Origin: Burkholderiales bacterium JOSHI_001
GTDB lineage: Bacteria; Pseudomonadota; Gammaproteobacteria; Burkholderiales; Burkholderiaceae_C
NCBI GenBank assembly: GCA_000244995.1
Contig: CM001438.1
Location: 612,921-676,920, forward strand
Direction of reading: 5' to 3'
DNA length: 64,000 nucleotides
Part shown: piece after piece, positions 34,256 through 42,056 of the stretch
Layout: the number at the start of each line of letters is the position of its first letter
Numbering within the stretch: position 1 is the first letter of the stretch
Notes under the pieces: generated by a model
What the model saw: the letters and a program-made list of their open reading frames with translations, nothing else
What the model was told of the DNA's origin: nothing
Database searches by the model: none
Program-made: the position numbers and the translations under genes

Positions 34256-35146
34256 TCAGTCGGGCAGGGCGGCCATCATGGCCTGGGCGTCGCCCAGCGC
34301 GACCTGCTGCAGCGGCTGCAGCCGGGCATCGTCCAGGCCCCAGTCGGCCAGGGCCTGGCGCCAGGGCCAGGCTTCGCTGTCTTCCTGCGCCAGGCCCATG
34401 CCCAGGTGGGCGGCCAGGCTGTCGGCGCAGCGCAGCAGCGAGGGCAGGTCGGGCCGGGGCCCCAGCGCCGCGCTTTCGTGGCGGGCCACGCCCTGCACCA
34501 GGGAATCGGGCAGGTTCCAGGACCGCAAGACCACCGCGGTGCAATGTTCGTGTGTGGCGCCTGCGTGGTGGGCTTCGGCGTGGGCCAGGCTGTCTTTCGG
34601 CACCTGGCCGGCGGCCAGGGACTGCGTCAAGGCCTGCATGCCCTTCGGGCGCAGGCGCCACTGCACCACGATGCCCAGGTCGTGCAGCAGGCCGGCCATG
34701 AACAGTTCTTCCGACTGATCGGGGGCCAGTTCGCGCGCCAGGCGGGTGCCCAGGCAGGCGGTGACCAGGCAGTGACGGCGAAAGCGCTCGGCGTCAAAGC
34801 CGGCGCCGGCCGCCTGACCGGCGACCATGCGGTCCATGCAGGCCGCCGCCGCGGCACCCTTGATGCCCTGCACCCCCAGAACCTGGATGGCGCGTTCCAG
34901 TGTGGCCACGGTGCCGGTGCAGCCGAAGTAGGCCGAGTTGGCGACCCGCATCACGCGGGCGGCGATACCGGGTTCGGAGCCGATGCGTTTGGCCAGCGCG
35001 GCGCCATGCAGCCGGGGGTCCATCAGCGCGGCCACCAGCCGGGCCCCCCCGGTGCCTGCGGCCCCCAGGGATCGGGCCGCGATGACCAGTTCGGATTCGG
35101 TCAGGGGCGTGCAGGCGGGGGTCGCAAGGTCGGCAGTGGCAGGCAT
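34256..35146 (-). CDS. HDOD-domain protein
   Basis: This 296-residue protein has an HDOD core ('RVANSAYFGCTGTVATLERAI', 'MAGLLHDLGIVV', 'SLAHAEAHHAG'). HDOD proteins are HD-like signalling proteins, many without phosphohydrolase activity, often found beside c-di-GMP enzymes and chemotaxis genes. The metal residues are partly retained ('LLHDLG'). The ATG of 'MPATADLAT' is chosen; a TTG five codons earlier is possible. It lies just upstream of the GGDEF-EAL gene with 18 bases between, which suggests a functional pair. Confidence 0.9.
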   Translation of the reverse strand: MPATADLATPACTPLTESELVIAARSLGAAGTGGARLVAALMDPRLHGAALAKRIGSEPGIAARVMRVANSAYFGCTGTVATLERAIQVLGVQGIKGAAAAACMDRMVAGQAAGAGFDAERFRRHCLVTACLGTRLARELAPDQSEELFMAGLLHDLGIVVQWRLRPKGMQALTQSLAAGQVPKDSLAHAEAHHAGATHEHCTAVVLRSWNLPDSLVQGVARHESAALGPRPDLPSLLRCADSLAAHLGMGLAQEDSEAWPWRQALADWGLDDARLQPLQQVALGDAQAMMAALPD

Positions 35147-35299
35147 GGCGTGGCGGTGCAAAGGCGTGACGAATTTCCGGCCAGCGGCCGGCGGAAGGGG
35201 TCAAGCTGCATCCTGCGCCGGGGCCGGTGCGGGCAATCCGCTGAAAAGCGGGCCGAATGCGGGCCTCGTGCCTTCAGTTTCGGGCGGCGCGGGCGGTCG

Positions 35300-36136
35300 T
35301 CAGCGCCGCCGCGCCAGGCGCGGGTCCAGCAGGTCGCGCAGGCCGTCGCCCAGCAGGTTCAGGCCCAGCACCGCGGCGGCAATGGCGCCGCCCGGCCACA
35401 GCGCCAGCCACGGCGCCTGGAACAGTTGGGCCTGGGCCTCGTTGAGCATGCGGCCCCAGCTGGCGTCCGGCGGCTGGGTGCCCAGGCCCAGGTACGAAAG
35501 CGCGGCTTCGGCCAGGATGGCCGTGGCAAAGCTCACCGTGGCCTGCACGATGAGCGTGGCCGCGATGTTGGGCAGCACGTGCACGCGGGTGATGCCCCAG
35601 GCACCGCGGCCGGCGGCGCGCGCGGCCAGCACGTAGTCGCGCGTCCACACCGCCTGGGCCGCGCCGCGCGTGATGCGCGCGAACACCGGCACGTTGAACA
35701 GGCCGATGGCCGTGATGCTGGTCAGCAGGCCGGGGCCGTGGATGGCGCTGAGCATGATGGCGGTGAGCAGCGCCGGGAAGGCGAAGCTGAAGTCGGCCGC
35801 CCGCATGATGAGTTCTTCCACCCAGCCACGCCTTGCCGCCGCCAGGCAGCCCCCGGCCACGCCGGCCAGCACGCCGATGCCCACCGCCACCACGCCCACC
35901 AGCAGCGCGTTGCGGCTGCCCACCAGCAGTTGCGAGGCGATGTCACGGCCCAGGCTGTCGGTGCCCAGCCAGTGCGCGGCGCCCGGTGCGGCCAGCTTGT
36001 TGGGAATGTCCATCTCACCGGGCGGATAGGGCGCCCACACGAAGGACAGGGCGGCCGCACCCAGCAGCAGCGCGCACAGCGCGGCGCCCAGCAGGAAGCT
36101 GGGGTGGCGCCGCGCCCGGGCCCAGAAGCCGTTCAT
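35300..36136 (-). CDS. Peptide ABC transporter permease (DppC type), second transporter
   Basis: This 278-residue permease begins 'MNGFWARARRHPSFLLGAALCALLLG' with the OppC N-tail and first helix. The family segments 'GTDSLGRDIASQLLVG' and EAA loop 'AARAAGRGAWGITRVHVLPN' are present. It follows its partner by 28 bases and is separated by 153 bases from the HDOD gene. It should couple to the ATPases at 28680-30481. Confidence 0.9.
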   Translation of the reverse strand: MNGFWARARRHPSFLLGAALCALLLGAAALSFVWAPYPPGEMDIPNKLAAPGAAHWLGTDSLGRDIASQLLVGSRNALLVGVVAVGIGVLAGVAGGCLAAARRGWVEELIMRAADFSFAFPALLTAIMLSAIHGPGLLTSITAIGLFNVPVFARITRGAAQAVWTRDYVLAARAAGRGAWGITRVHVLPNIAATLIVQATVSFATAILAEAALSYLGLGTQPPDASWGRMLNEAQAQLFQAPWLALWPGGAIAAAVLGLNLLGDGLRDLLDPRLARRR

Positions 36137-36164
36137 GCGGCCGGCACCCGCAGCCCCATGCCGT

Positions 36165-37127
36165 TCATCCGGCCGCGACCCGCAGCCGCGGGTCCACCCA
36201 GGCGTACAGCAGGTCCACCACGAAGTTCACCGCCACCACGCCCGCGGCCAGCAGCATGACCACGTCGCGCACCACCACCAGGTCGCGGTTGGCGATGCTC
36301 TGGAACACCAGGCGTCCGATGCCGGGCAGCACGAACACGTTCTCGATCACGATGGCGCCGGTCACCAGGTTGGCGAACTGCAGGCCCATCACCGTGAGCA
36401 CCGGCACCAGGGCATTGCGCAGCACATGGCGCAGCAGCACCTGGCGCCGCGACAGGCCTTTCGCGCGCGCGGTGCGAACCCAGTCCTCGCGCAGCGCCTC
36501 CAGCACCGCCGAGCGCGTGACCCGCGCCAGGATGGCCGCCTGCACCAGGGCCAGCGCCAGCGCCGGCAGCGCCAGGGCGGCCAGGCCCTCGGCCAGCCCG
36601 CCGCCGTCGTCCGCATGCCAGCCCGGAAAGCCGCCGGCCGACACCCACTGCAGCTTCACCGCGAACAGCCCGATCAGCAGGATGGCCAACCAGAAGCTGG
36701 GCACCGCCATGCCCACCTGGCTGGCCGCCATCACCAGCACGTCGCCCGCCCGCCGGTGGCGCGCCGCAGCGTACAGGCCCAGCGCCAGCGCCAGCACCAC
36801 GGTGAGGGCCATGGCCAGCGCGGCCAGGGGCAGCGACACCGCCAGCGCGTCGGCCATCAATTCGGCGGTGGGGGTGTCGTAGGCCTGGCTGTTGGCGGTG
36901 CGTCCCTGCAGCAGGCCGACCACCCAGTCGGCATAGCGCACCGGCGCGGGCCGGTCCAGGCCCAGCCTGGCTTCCAGCGCCGCCAAGGCCTCGGGCGTGG
37001 CGGTGTCGCCCAGCATCACCTGGGCCACATTGCCCGGCAGCAGTTCCAGCACCGCGAACACCAGCAGCGAAGCGACGGCAAGCGTGGCCCCCAAGCCGGC
37101 CAGGCGCTTCAGCAGGAACAGCGTCAT
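36165..37127 (-). CDS. Peptide ABC transporter permease (DppB type), second transporter
   Basis: This 320-residue permease begins 'MTLFLLKRLAGLGATLAVASLL' and contains the DppB segment 'LELLPGNVAQVML', the EAA loop 'LREDWVRTARAKGLSRRQVL' and the usual C-terminal 'VDLLYAWVDPRLR'. With its DppC partner it forms the membrane channel. The expected upstream binding-protein gene is missing; instead a site-2 protease gene lies 10 bases upstream on the same strand. Confidence 0.92.
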   Translation of the reverse strand: MTLFLLKRLAGLGATLAVASLLVFAVLELLPGNVAQVMLGDTATPEALAALEARLGLDRPAPVRYADWVVGLLQGRTANSQAYDTPTAELMADALAVSLPLAALAMALTVVLALALGLYAAARHRRAGDVLVMAASQVGMAVPSFWLAILLIGLFAVKLQWVSAGGFPGWHADDGGGLAEGLAALALPALALALVQAAILARVTRSAVLEALREDWVRTARAKGLSRRQVLLRHVLRNALVPVLTVMGLQFANLVTGAIVIENVFVLPGIGRLVFQSIANRDLVVVRDVVMLLAAGVVAVNFVVDLLYAWVDPRLRVAAG

Positions 37128-37137
37128 GGTGCGGGCT

Positions 37138-37869
37138 TCACACGCCGCCGGTCACCCGCAGGGCCTGCAGCTGTTCGTGCACGTCGTGGGTCATCAGCGC
37201 CAGGAAGGCCAGGAGCACGATGTAGTAGGCCCCGTATTCCCACTTGGTGGCGGTCTTGACGGCGTAGTAGGTGCGGGCCTCTTCGCTGTCGCTGCGGTAC
37301 TTGAGGGCCTTCCACACCTGCGGCGCGGCCAGGAAGGCGATGAGGATCAGCATGGGGCTGGGTCGGTACAGGAACAGCGCGCCCAGCACCGGCACGCCCA
37401 GCAGCCAGATGCGCGGCGACAGCACCGCGGTGATGCGCCCGCCGTCGAAGGGCGACAGCGGGATCAGGTTGAACAGGTTCAGGAAAAAGCCGCTGTAGGC
37501 CACCGCCAGCAGCCACGGCACGTTGTAGGCCTGGGCCAGCCAGTACACCGCCAGTGCGCCCACGCTGCCCAGCAGCGGCCCGCCCAGGCCGACGAAGGCC
37601 TCGGTCTCGGCGTCGTGCGGCAGGTCCTTCAGCTGGATCCAGGCGCCGACGAAGGGAATGAAGGTGGGTGCACCCACATCCAGCCCGCGCTTCTTGGCGG
37701 CGATGTAGTGGCCCGCCTCGTGCACGAACAGCAGGCCGACGAAGCCCACGGCGTAGCGCCAGCCGTAGATGAAGGCATACACCACCACCGAGATCAGCAT
37801 GGTGCCGCCGGTGGTGAACAGCTTGCCCAGCTTGGCGCCGGACAGCAGAAGCAGAAGCAGTTTTCCCAT
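37138..37869 (-). CDS. Site-2 protease-family (M50) intramembrane metalloprotease
   Basis: This 243-residue polytopic protein has 'LLFVHEAGHYIAAKK' (HExxH) in one hydrophobic segment and 'LFNLIPLSPFDGG' (NxxPxxxxDG) in another, the paired zinc motifs of S2P proteases. The ATG of 'MGKLLLLLLSG' is chosen; 67 upstream codons overlap the neighbouring small gene and are not membrane-like. S2P proteases cleave membrane-bound regulators or peptides. It is last in a minus-strand run with the TNT toxin, its putative immunity gene and a DUF2167 protein, but a shared function is not established. Confidence 0.9.
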   Translation of the reverse strand: MGKLLLLLLSGAKLGKLFTTGGTMLISVVVYAFIYGWRYAVGFVGLLFVHEAGHYIAAKKRGLDVGAPTFIPFVGAWIQLKDLPHDAETEAFVGLGGPLLGSVGALAVYWLAQAYNVPWLLAVAYSGFFLNLFNLIPLSPFDGGRITAVLSPRIWLLGVPVLGALFLYRPSPMLILIAFLAAPQVWKALKYRSDSEEARTYYAVKTATKWEYGAYYIVLLAFLALMTHDVHEQLQALRVTGGV

Positions 37870-37879
37870 CCGAACGATG

Positions 37880-38140
37880 CTAGGGCACAACCACACCGTC
37901 ATCAGCCAGGATGGGGCGGATGCGGTCCAGAAAGGCCTCGATGGCGGCGGCCTCGGTGGGAAAGCGACGAATGCCGTTGTAGCTGCCACGTTCCGAGTAG
38001 TAGGTGCACCAGGCGCCGTCCAGGAAGCCGATGCCGTTGATTTCGCCCTCACCCAGTTCTTGAATGGCATAGCTGCCGGGGCGTGCGCCTGCCGCGTCCA
38101 GCAGACGTCGCAGCTCTTCGATGGTGGCGGGATTGGTCAT
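37880..38140 (-). CDS. Small acidic protein, putative TNT-toxin immunity protein
   Basis: This 86-residue protein ('MTNPATIEELRRLLDAAG', 'YAIQELGEGEINGIGFLDG', 'YYSERGSYNGIRRF') is acidic, soluble and starts 12 bases after the toxin stop; a TTG overlapping that stop (TTGA) is an alternative start. Position immediately downstream of a polymorphic toxin C-terminus, small size and acidity are the usual immunity-protein features. I do not recognise a named immunity family, so the role is inferred from context. Confidence 0.65.
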   Translation of the reverse strand: MTNPATIEELRRLLDAAGARPGSYAIQELGEGEINGIGFLDGAWCTYYSERGSYNGIRRFPTEAAAIEAFLDRIRPILADDGVVVP

Positions 38141-38151
38141 GACTTGATGGA

Positions 38152-38655
38152 TCAAGGGGAGATGAGTTCGAGGTAGCCGTCTCGGATCAGATCACTTGTG
38201 GACAGAGGTGTCTTGAACTGGAGGCCACCACCGGTTTGGCCGAAGGCCGGAGCAGCCGGACCGGATGAAACCTCCAAAGGTTTGAGCACACGGTAGCGCG
38301 CATGCTGCATCTTGGCCTGGTCGTATGGCAGCGACCGGCTTTCGTATGCGGTGCCTTCCGGGGCGAAGAACGAACCGTAGTCCTTTTCGCCAATCTGCGC
38401 GCTGTAGCGATCAATGATGGTGTTTTCGGGCAATTTTGCTTTCACGGGTGGCGACGCGAAACCCTCGTCTGCCGGCCAGCGAAGTCGGCCGTCGGAGTCG
38501 AAGTGTTCAGGCCCCAGGTCCTCTCTCAGGCGCTGCTTGGCCTTGGTTTCAGCAATGGCCCTTGGGCACGGCACCACAGGGCCGGGCGGCGCGTCGGGCT
38601 TCTTGTCGCCCTTCTTGAACAGCCCTTGGGCCCTTTTGCGCGAGCTTCCCGCCAC
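38152..38655 (-). CDS. TNT-domain (NAD glycohydrolase) toxin C-terminus, frame-disrupted
   Basis: These 167 residues contain a TNT domain: 'RLRWPADEGFASPPV', 'IIDRYS', 'GSFFAPEGTAYESRSLPYD', 'YRVLKPL' and 'APAFGQTGGGLQF', with the catalytic-type Gln146 retained. TNT (tuberculosis necrotizing toxin) enzymes hydrolyse NAD(P)+. The frame begins at a GTG two codons after a TAA, in the middle of the preceding coding segment, which encodes a typical pre-toxin region in another frame. The two overlap by 107 bases, so a one- or two-base indel, a sequencing error or recoding must separate them. No secretion marker (Rhs, PAAR, VgrG) is visible. Confidence 0.75.
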   Translation of the reverse strand: MAGSSRKRAQGLFKKGDKKPDAPPGPVVPCPRAIAETKAKQRLREDLGPEHFDSDGRLRWPADEGFASPPVKAKLPENTIIDRYSAQIGEKDYGSFFAPEGTAYESRSLPYDQAKMQHARYRVLKPLEVSSGPAAPAFGQTGGGLQFKTPLSTSDLIRDGYLELISP

Positions 38656-39049
38656 GGCTTACCAACTGAGTGGCTTTGGCCGCAACGCCAACCCCCACCA
38701 CGCTGCTGCCCAATGTGAAGGCACCGCCACCGGCAAGTTTGCCCCAGTCCTCGGGCCCGGCGTTGGCGGAGAAGTCCTTGGCCTGGGTCCAGGCCGACCC
38801 TGCCGCATCGCGCGCGTCGCGCCACACCGCGGCCGGGTCGTCGTAGGCCTTCGCGCCAAAGGCACCCACGGCCTGCGCCGTGGCTTTCGTGGTGGTCCAG
38901 AAATCGTCGCGAGCGCCCTGCGCATCGCGGGCAATGTCCCAGCCGGTCTGCGCTGTGGACTTCACGCCTTCCCATGTGGACTTCGCTGCGTCGCCGAAAC
39001 CGCTGCTCAGGCCCGAAACGAATTTGCCGACCTCGCCCGTCCTGCCCAA
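38549..39049 (-). CDS. Pre-toxin segment upstream of the TNT domain (probable N-terminal part of the same toxin)
   Basis: This frame begins at a TTG ('MGRTGEVGKFVSGLSSGFGD') and reads alternating amphipathic helices ('WEGVKSTAQTGWDIARD', 'AVWRDARDAAGSAWTQAKDF') and a Gly/Val-rich membrane-active stretch ('LGSSVVGVGVAAKATQLV'). This is typical of the region preceding C-terminal toxin domains in polymorphic toxins. Its last ~35 residues are an out-of-frame reading of the TNT-side sequence, so its true C-terminus is the TNT domain after a frameshift. It overlaps the end of the upstream 241-residue gene by 43 bases, which may be a second disrupted junction. Confidence 0.55.
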   Translation of the reverse strand: MGRTGEVGKFVSGLSSGFGDAAKSTWEGVKSTAQTGWDIARDAQGARDDFWTTTKATAQAVGAFGAKAYDDPAAVWRDARDAAGSAWTQAKDFSANAGPEDWGKLAGGGAFTLGSSVVGVGVAAKATQLVSRGGKLAQKGPRAVQEGRQEARRAARPCGAVPKGHC

Positions 39050-39732
39050 CGCCCGTGGTCCAGCATGATGCGGGCGCGCAGCATGGCCAGCCGCGTGGCG
39101 GGCGGCTCACCGGCATCCCGAACGTCTTGCGGCCAGTTCAGCGCGGCGTCGGCAAACGCCCGGCCGTACAGCAGTCGCCAGGAGGCCACCGCCACCGGCG
39201 CGTCGTCCAATCCATTGAAGCCCAGTTGCTCGGCTGCGCGGAGAGCCGAAGTGGCCAGCGCAGGCGTGGCGTGGGCATTCACCAGGTCCCACAACACCAC
39301 CGGCAGGGCCAGGGCCACACGGTCAACCAGGGGCAGCTCATCGGCTGCGGGAGGAATGAAGGCCACCAGGTCGCGGCGGTTGTCGTCAATGCGTTCCCAG
39401 TCGGCTTCGGTCAGCCGTTCGGCCAGCCAGGGGATGGCCTCGTCAGGCGTCTGGCTGGTGTTGGCCAGCCAGGCGCGTACGGCGGGGTCGCTGGTGATGT
39501 TGGGAGCAATTCCCACCATCAGTCGCGCCAGCAGGGTGATGGACCTTGCGGATGTGGCGCCCGCCTGCAATGCGCGCGCGTGCAGGTTGCGGACAATCTG
39601 CCCACGGGCTGACTTGGCGAATCGCGGCAGGAAGGCGGGTTCGGCCTTGGCGAGGTCGGCTTCCAGTTCGGCCAGGAACTTCTTGTCCGCGTCCTTCGCA
39701 AGCCGCTGGAATTGTTCGGGGCTCAGTTGCAT
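39007..39732 (-). CDS. Unknown helical protein in toxin gene run
   Basis: This 241-residue soluble, mostly helical protein begins 'MQLSPEQFQRLAKDADKKF' and includes 'FLPRFAKSARGQIVRNLHARA' and 'LTEADWERIDDNRRDLVAF'. No signal peptide or membrane segment is visible and I recognise no family. It stops inside the start of the pre-toxin segment. An adaptor or chaperone for the toxin is possible by position only, as is a fused N-terminal part of the toxin separated by an indel. It lies 47 bases after the DUF2167 gene. Confidence 0.6.
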   Translation of the reverse strand: MQLSPEQFQRLAKDADKKFLAELEADLAKAEPAFLPRFAKSARGQIVRNLHARALQAGATSARSITLLARLMVGIAPNITSDPAVRAWLANTSQTPDEAIPWLAERLTEADWERIDDNRRDLVAFIPPAADELPLVDRVALALPVVLWDLVNAHATPALATSALRAAEQLGFNGLDDAPVAVASWRLLYGRAFADAALNWPQDVRDAGEPPATRLAMLRARIMLDHGRWAGRARSANSFRA

Positions 39733-39779
39733 GCTGTGGTGGCTTGGATGCGCAGGCCGCGGGTACTGGCCACCGCTGA

Positions 39780-40670
39780 CTACCCCTGGGTCTTTGGCTT
39801 GCGCTTGAACAGCTTCGCCGCTCCGCCCCCCACCACCGCCAGCCCCAGCAGGATGACTTTCGCGAACTTGGCGAAGAAGCCCAGCGCCAGCGCGATGAAG
39901 CCCAGCTTCTTGGCCGCCACGCCCACCACCAGCGCCGCCAGGCCGTATTCGGCGGTGTGGTCGGTCTTGTCGTTGTAGTCGGCGTAGGTGCGCCCGGGCT
40001 TGTAGTCCAGCGCGCCCAGCATGGCCTGGGCCTGGGGCTTGTACTGGTTCAGGCTGGCAAGCGCCGTCACCAGGTTCAGGCTGAAGTAGCCTTCGCGGCC
40101 CAGCGCGTAGGTGTTGTAGTTCACGCCCTGCGGCGCGTCGGCCGGGGCGCCCTTGTCGCGCGAACTCATGGCCCACACCAGGCGGTGGGTCTTGGCGTCG
40201 TAGGCGGGCTTCTCGGCCCAGCCCAGCACTTCGATGGCGTGGGCGCCCATCTTCACGCGTTCTTCGTTGCTGGCCTCGGTGCCTTCCTTGTAGCTTTTCA
40301 GCAGGTCGTCGGCGTTCCAGTCCTTGGCGTCGTCGTCCTTCACGTGGCCCGACGGTTCGTAGCGCACGGTCATGAACCAGTCGCCGTCGCCTTGGGGGAA
40401 CACCAGGCCCTGCAGGCGTGGGTCCTGGCCTGGGTTGCCCATGGCGTTCAGCAGCTTGCCGGCCTGCGGCTGCGGCACGAAGGCCATGCCGGCAGGCAGG
40501 TGCAGCACGGCTTCGGCGCCCAGGTCGATGTCGGTCGGGCCGTTGCGCGCGGCCTTCTGCGCGTCGGCCTGGGCCTGTTGGCTTTCTTCCTTGGTCAGGG
40601 CCCAATTGGGCAGAGCCAGGGCCAGGCCCGCCAGCGTGGCCAGCAGTCGAAGTGATGGGGCAAGTGCCAT
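39780..40670 (-). CDS. DUF2167-family membrane protein
   Basis: This 296-residue protein has a cleavable signal ('RLLATLAGLALALPNWA'), then a periplasmic domain with 'PTDIDLGAEAVLHLPAGMAFVP' and 'WFMTVRYEPSGHVKDDDAKDW', characteristic of DUF2167. A C-terminal region has two hydrophobic helices ('GLAALVVGVAAKKLGFIALALGFF' in two parts) and a basic tail ('KLFKRKPKTQG'). GGGAGGA precedes the ATG. The family's function is not known. It is the first gene of the minus-strand run ending with the S2P protease. Confidence 0.85.
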   Translation of the reverse strand: MALAPSLRLLATLAGLALALPNWALTKEESQQAQADAQKAARNGPTDIDLGAEAVLHLPAGMAFVPQPQAGKLLNAMGNPGQDPRLQGLVFPQGDGDWFMTVRYEPSGHVKDDDAKDWNADDLLKSYKEGTEASNEERVKMGAHAIEVLGWAEKPAYDAKTHRLVWAMSSRDKGAPADAPQGVNYNTYALGREGYFSLNLVTALASLNQYKPQAQAMLGALDYKPGRTYADYNDKTDHTAEYGLAALVVGVAAKKLGFIALALGFFAKFAKVILLGLAVVGGGAAKLFKRKPKTQG

Positions 40671-41189
40671 GGCGTCCTCCCGGGATGCTTGTTGGGCTGT
40701 TGTGGCGGCACGCGGGGCGCCGGGCAGGTGGGGATTTTGCCTGCGGCGGTGGTGGCAAGGCTCGCGCCGATGGGGGAAGGACGTCGTTCCGATGGGGGAG
40801 GCGGGAATCGGCAGCTTGCTGTCGTTCGTTGAGCGGCAGCTTTGCTTGCCGATGTCGGCGCGTCGGCAGCGCGGTGGCATGCCGCCTGGTGGCGTGCCAC
40901 CGTTGCCTCGGGGGAGCGATGTGCCGTACTCGCTTTGCGTAAGTAAAGGAGGAGGACCCGCGTGAGCGGGTCCGGGGGACATGGAGCAAAGCGAGTACGG
41001 CGCAGCGCTCCTCGCGCCGATATCAGCAAGTAGCAGTCGTCGAAAGCCTGCAAGGTGCCGGCTGCAGCCCTCGTGATGAAATCCCCCACGCCGCAAGACT
41101 AACAAGCAAATACAGGGGCCATTGCCCAAGCAAGCCCAGGACTACATCCGCAATCGGGGCGGCTGCTGGCCCTGAACCTGTCGCGGAGA
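40671..41189. other. 519-base spacer with palindromic element
   Basis: No convincing coding sequence. The left part contains two copies of a GATGGGGGA motif near 40790-40840 beside GC-rich, repetitive-looking sequence. The middle is the nested palindrome described separately. The right 190 bases show no obvious feature. The spacer separates two divergently arranged toxin-immunity-like units. Confidence 0.4.
40923..41001. repeat. Nested palindromic element
   Basis: GCCGTACTCGCTTTGC (40923-40938) is perfectly complementary in inverted orientation to 40986-41001. Between them GGACCCGC (40954-40961) pairs perfectly with GCGGGTCC (40966-40973) around a GTGA loop, and an AAGGAGGAGG purine run precedes the inner stem. 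The whole can fold as a two-tier hairpin in DNA or RNA. It resembles dispersed palindromic repeats or a MITE; genome-wide copies would settle this. Confidence 0.6.
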
Positions 41190-42056
41190 GTGGATCAAGC
41201 TGAGCTTCACGGCGCCGCTTGGTGTCCGTATATTTGCCGACTTGGCATGCATCGCACGGGGGTTTGGATGGGTGACTATCGCCACCAAGGCGTGGTCGGC
41301 TTGAATGGCCGTACTGAGCCTATCGACCCAGGAACCCATGGGCGCGGTACGTCGCGTGGCCCAGCGGTGGTCGGCTCGCCCAGCCCAGCAGACAGCCGGA
41401 CGCCGGGCGTACCAGTCGATGCGCCCTGGTCAGGTGGAATCCCATTCGGCGCGGGTCTGTCCAGCGTGGTGCGAATTCCAATACCCGGCACCAACGGCTT
41501 GTGCATCGAGTTCAGCCCGCGCGGCTGGGTGCCGAAAGGTGGCTCAACGTCCACCTTGTTTTTCCAGGACATCGCTGGGAAGCGGCACTTGCGCCTTGAC
41601 TACGGTTTCAACGTCCAGACCAAGACGGTTGACTATCACTGGAACCAAAAGAGCACACACCCGACATTTGGCATTGCTGACCATGCGCCGGCTGGGCAGG
41701 CAGGCAAAGTGGCCTACAACGCGGCCAAGTACTTTCGGTATGCGGGTCGTGTGCTGCTGGTGGTCGGGGTGGCTGTCGATGTGATTTCGGTCGTGCAAGC
41801 CGACAGGCCCCTGCGGCAGGCCACCAAGGTGGTGGCTGGATGGGCCTCCGCATGGGCTGGATGCAAGGTGGTGGGCGCCGGTGGAGCCTGGGCCGGCAGT
41901 TTTGCTTCCCCGCTGGGCACCGCCATCGGTGGCGTCGGCGGCTGCATCATCGGTGGCATTGGCGGCTACTACGTGGGCTCTGCGGTTGCGGGCGAGGTCT
42001 TCGACTGGGCGGAGGGAACGCAATTCACACCGCTGGAAGAAGCGCCCGGACCATGA
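41190..42056 (+). CDS. Putative toxin C-terminus with glycine-zipper membrane segment
   Basis: The frame encodes up to 288 residues, with the start uncertain (GTG at 41190 or ATG at 41247). Residues ~115-180 ('STLFFQDIAGKRHLRLDYGF', 'TVDYHWNQK', 'FGIADHAPAG') look like the conserved part of a polymorphic-toxin-type domain. They are followed by a hydrophobic helix ('GRVLLVVGVAVDVISVV') and a long Gly/Ala zipper ('IGGVGGCIIGGIGGYYVG'). Such zippers insert into membranes. The overlapping downstream gene fits an immunity partner. The N-terminus appears remnant-like, so a larger delivery protein may have been lost. No named family recognised. Confidence 0.6.
   Translation: MDQAELHGAAWCPYICRLGMHRTGVWMGDYRHQGVVGLNGRTEPIDPGTHGRGTSRGPAVVGSPSPADSRTPGVPVDAPWSGGIPFGAGLSSVVRIPIPGTNGLCIEFSPRGWVPKGGSTSTLFFQDIAGKRHLRLDYGFNVQTKTVDYHWNQKSTHPTFGIADHAPAGQAGKVAYNAAKYFRYAGRVLLVVGVAVDVISVVQADRPLRQATKVVAGWASAWAGCKVVGAGGAWAGSFASPLGTAIGGVGGCIIGGIGGYYVGSAVAGEVFDWAEGTQFTPLEEAPGP

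Noticed and set aside
38620-38640. A AAG GGC slippery-type heptamer in the toxin overlap
   Set aside because: A -1 shift there would not enter the TNT frame, which needs +1 or -2, so classical -1 recoding does not explain the junction.
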